A stretch of 64,000 nucleotides of DNA, from positions 138,611,602-138,675,601 of the forward strand of contig NC_086247.1 of the NCBI RefSeq assembly GCF_021018805.1. Reading direction: 5' to 3'. The stretch comes from Prinia subflava (lineage: Eukaryota > Chordata > Aves > Passeriformes > Cisticolidae). Under the pieces are notes generated by a model that did not search any database, was not told where the DNA came from, and was given only the letters and a program-made list of their open reading frames with translations. The position numbers and the translations under genes were made by a program. This document shows, piece by piece, positions 60,961 to 64,000 of the stretch (position 1 is its first letter; every line of letters starts with the position of its first letter).

Positions 60961-63900
60961 ACTGGCTCTCCTTCTCTTATTCAGCTGCCCAAATAGCTCC
61001 TCTTCCAGGGCTCTGATTTTGGCCAGGCTTTTCATAAAATGCATCAGTGTCACTGTGTTCACAGGGCTGGATCTGAGGAGGAATTGGGGCTTGTGGCCTG
61101 ACAAGCCTAAACTTGGATGGGCAAATCCGCTGAAAACTGAGGTTTTATGAACTTTTCAAATTATTTTTGTGTGTTCATGGGGTTCAAAAATTTGTTTGAG
61201 GTCATGAACTTTTCCTCTCCTCTTCCTGTCAGTTGAAACTATGTTTTTTTCCAAGAGTGATTAGTTCCATTAAAAGAGTATTTTCCGAACTAAATGGGAG
61301 TTCTGTGCTACTGCATGTCCAGACAGGAGAAGTGATGAATCATGAGATGGAAGAAAACTTTGGAATGAAAAGCCCATCACCATGATTAGAAAATGTGGAT
61401 AAAATCCTGGCCCAGTGAAGTTAGCAGCAAAATATTATTGCCCTCTGTAAGACCAGGTTTTCATCAGCTACTTTTTTGTTTCATTGGAGTTTTTCTCTCC
61501 TCCTCCTCTTGGGATCTGTGTTTGTTTTCTTTCAGCCCACTCAAAGGCTTTTTTTTCCTCCTCTTTTTGAATAGCTTTCATATTTCTTTTATCCACAACT
61601 GTTTCTTAGACTCCTTCCCTTTGATAGAACTCTTTCTCAGCCCACTTCGAGTTCAACTAAGATGTTTCAGGAGCCTAAAACAAGCTAAATTTGCCTCTGG
61701 AAACTTCATTCTTTCCACAATTTTCTGTGGCTTTCACCACCATGCCAGCAAAAACTAGATGCCTTACATGTATTTTGAAAGGAGCTTGGTTTGTAGGGTA
61801 AGTTTCCCACTGCCAGAACAAGCCAGGGTAGCTACAAAGCACAATGCACATGGATGGCAGAAGGCAGTGTCAGGGATATTTTTTTCCCATTAGGCTGGCT
61901 TTGCATGGTAGTGAGGAGATGACCACTGAAACCACCCAGGGCCAGTGCAGTCCCAAAGGCTGGCACCATTGGAACTGTCTCCAACACCTAAAACTCAGTT
62001 AGTGTCAGAGTTGTGACACTCATGTAAATCAAGTGTGGGATTTCTGCCTTCTCTCCATGATTTGGGAGCTGAATCTCTTATTTTCTGCCTGTTTATCTCT
62101 CAGTAGAAATGAGACCCCCTGGTGACAGTGCATAGCTGCACTACCAAGGCACACGAAGGCACAACCCATGTCCTTGATAGTTTAACAACTTAGTTTAGCT
62201 GTTAATGTCTTCGTTTAACAGCTGAAAATTAACTCTGTAGTATTATCAGTTACATTTCCTACTGCCCAGAGTGCATTTAGTGTTTGAGGCCTCAGTTACA
62301 CATTCTGAGATGAAGATCAACCTTCACCAGAGTTCACTGTAAAAAAAAAAAATTTGCAAAAGGAGTCATTTTGCACATCAACTTTGCTTCTAAAAACTAT
62401 TTTATGTGAATGGTTGTTCCCCATAATTCCCTGTGAGTATTTAAACTTTGGAAAGACAACGATTTTTAGCTGATAGCCTGAGAAGTTCCTGCGGTGGTAG
62501 TCAAAGAGCCTGAAATCCTCTGTGCATCACACATGAAGAAAACAATCCCAGCACTTCTCCAAATCAAAAGGACACCTCTAACTGTGTTCACCCCTTCACG
62601 TCCCCCTGAAGGTGCGGAGGCCTCCAGGTCCTGGCTTCTGCAGTAGAGAGGGATGTTCTGAGCAGCACAGCCCCACCAAGCACGCTTGTCAGGTGATGGA
62701 TGTGGTGTTCTCTAAGCTCCTCTCTGCTTGGGCCTGTTTCAAGTATCCAGGTTATCAGGGTGCTGCCATTATAAATGTAAACTGCAAATGGAACATCAAA
62801 CAACAGCCCTGTCCTGCACAGCGTCACTGCCACGGCTCGGACAAGGAGGAGCTGCCTGATCATTTCCAGCTCTCAAAGTGCTGGGGAAGGGCTGGGGAGT
62901 GACCAGGATAAAGAGCAGCATTCACAACAGCCTCAAACCCTTTCTGCAGGAGGGCTAAGGTCACGCTTTACTCCTACACCCAGCTTTGTTATATTAAGTA
63001 TAATTCTCTTTACTTTATGAAAACAGGTTAAGAAGAAGAACTGGAGATATTTGGATTAATGTACAAGAACAGGGGGATTAAGAGGCCCTGTCAATTAAGG
63101 TGATCCCTTTAAGGCTCTGCCCTTTCACCCCTGGAGCTTGGCTTTAATTCCTACTCAGACTGATGTGACTAAACCTCTCCTAATCTGACAGCTGATAGAG
63201 GTCAGAAGTTAAACGTGTCCAGGCAGCAAAAGATATCATTCTCATGGTCTCTGTCCTCAGGAGTCACTCTGACACAGCAGCCCCAGGCACCCCTCACAGC
63301 AATGAGAGGGGGTCTGCGGCGTTTTTGGCACCTTGTGGTGCTGACTCTCCAAATGGGGATTCTTGCAAATCTTATTCTTCATGGTTTTGCCCCCCCTGCC
63401 CTTCATAATGCTCTGGTCACCTGAGGATGCTGCAGGGCAAGTGGCATCCTCACCACAGGGCTCACCCTGGCCCCCAGGGTGACATTTTGGTATTTTCCAC
63501 ATATGGCTGCGTGTTGTGGCAGGCACCATCTGTAAGCAGTGACCCTGGTCCAGCAGCAGCACTCATGGATGGAAAGGAACCAGGCTGTGCCACGCACGCA
63601 GGCTTGGGATCATCCCACCCTGCCCTGCGGTCAGAGGTGTAGCTGCCACAGGTCCTGTTACAGAGAAGATGAGTAGATTACTTCAGATTTTTGTCCACCC
63701 ACCTCATTTAGACACCCCTGTTGGAAGGGGCTGTGTGTGTGTCTGTCTCACATGCTGATGGTGAATGGGGCTAACACGGGGTTGTCTCAGTCCCCTTAAC
63801 CAGCTGCTGACTGGCCCTGAGGCCAGTGAGATGGATCTGCTTCTTGTTACAGAGGCTTGCAAAAGCTGAACCAAACCAGAGCGTGTTGTTATCTAGAAGT

Positions 63901-64000
63901 GAATGTCATGTCCTGAAGATGGTTTATGAGCTGTGAGATCTTCCAGCTTGCACAGTAAACCACCATCAAAATCCATGCCTCAGCAGTACTGAGGTTAGTG
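60961..64000. other. Unique DNA, no gene recognised
   Basis: Unique sequence. An A12 tract lies at 62341-62352. 63040-63190 has two GGATTA cores (63053-63058 and 63075-63080), CAATTA (63092-63097) and TAATCT (63181-63186), a bicoid/OTX-like motif group. A short GTGTGTGTGT run lies near 63731. Open frames up to 121 codons (61393-61758) and 101 codons (63257-63562 minus) show no domains. Confidence 0.5.

Overview
This window reads as non-coding nuclear DNA of a bird, most likely a songbird. It has the CpG depletion of methylated vertebrate DNA and AT-rich unique sequence broken by GC-richer patches. I recognise two truncated CR1 LINE pieces, the dominant avian retroposon, and one solo endogenous-retrovirus LTR whose ends and 3' part resemble songbird ERV LTRs. 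There are also long A/C (or G/T) tracts of a kind common in bird introns and intergenic DNA. Repeat density is low, as expected for birds. The species and chromosome cannot be read from the sequence.

I find no protein-coding gene, tRNA, rRNA, known microRNA, CRISPR array or bacterial feature. The longest open frames (about 175-195 codons) lie in GC-rich patches or repeats, show no domain or family signature, and usually overlap frames of similar length on the other strand. The window is therefore intergenic or lies inside a very long intron. Single short exons of a distant gene or a lncRNA cannot be excluded.

Layout. 1-15 kb: AT-rich unique DNA with small tandem duplications and one GC-richer patch near 2.1-2.6 kb. 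15-19.3 kb: a G/T tract with a strong quadruplex motif, a perfect 27-bp hairpin at 16.5 kb and a long A/C tract. 19.3-28.2 kb: unique DNA, an A19(TA) tract, a purine tract at 24.1 kb, the CR1 pieces at 25.1 and 26.9 kb and a GC-rich patch at 25.6-26.0 kb. 28.26-28.51 kb: a 17-bp minisatellite in 15 gap-free units. 32-34.3 kb: a 28-bp tandem duplication, a CpG-enriched candidate regulatory block, a large A/C tract and a long GAA repeat. 34.3-43 kb: GC-rich patches, AT-rich islands with homeodomain/POU-like motifs, a T27 tract and a 37-bp minisatellite. 43-53 kb: mostly unique DNA, with two blocks at 48.8-49.3 kb that look like conserved non-coding elements. 53.4-55 kb: a CpG-rich patch, then a CA/CT array split by the solo LTR. 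55-64 kb: unique DNA with candidate regulatory clusters near 60.8 and 63.1 kb.

No set of genes works together here. The most interesting signals are the perfect hairpin, the interrupted CA array with its LTR, the phased minisatellite, the structure-forming tracts (G4 and GAA) and several candidate cis-regulatory blocks. The regulatory calls rest on motif content and base composition only and need an alignment with other bird genomes.
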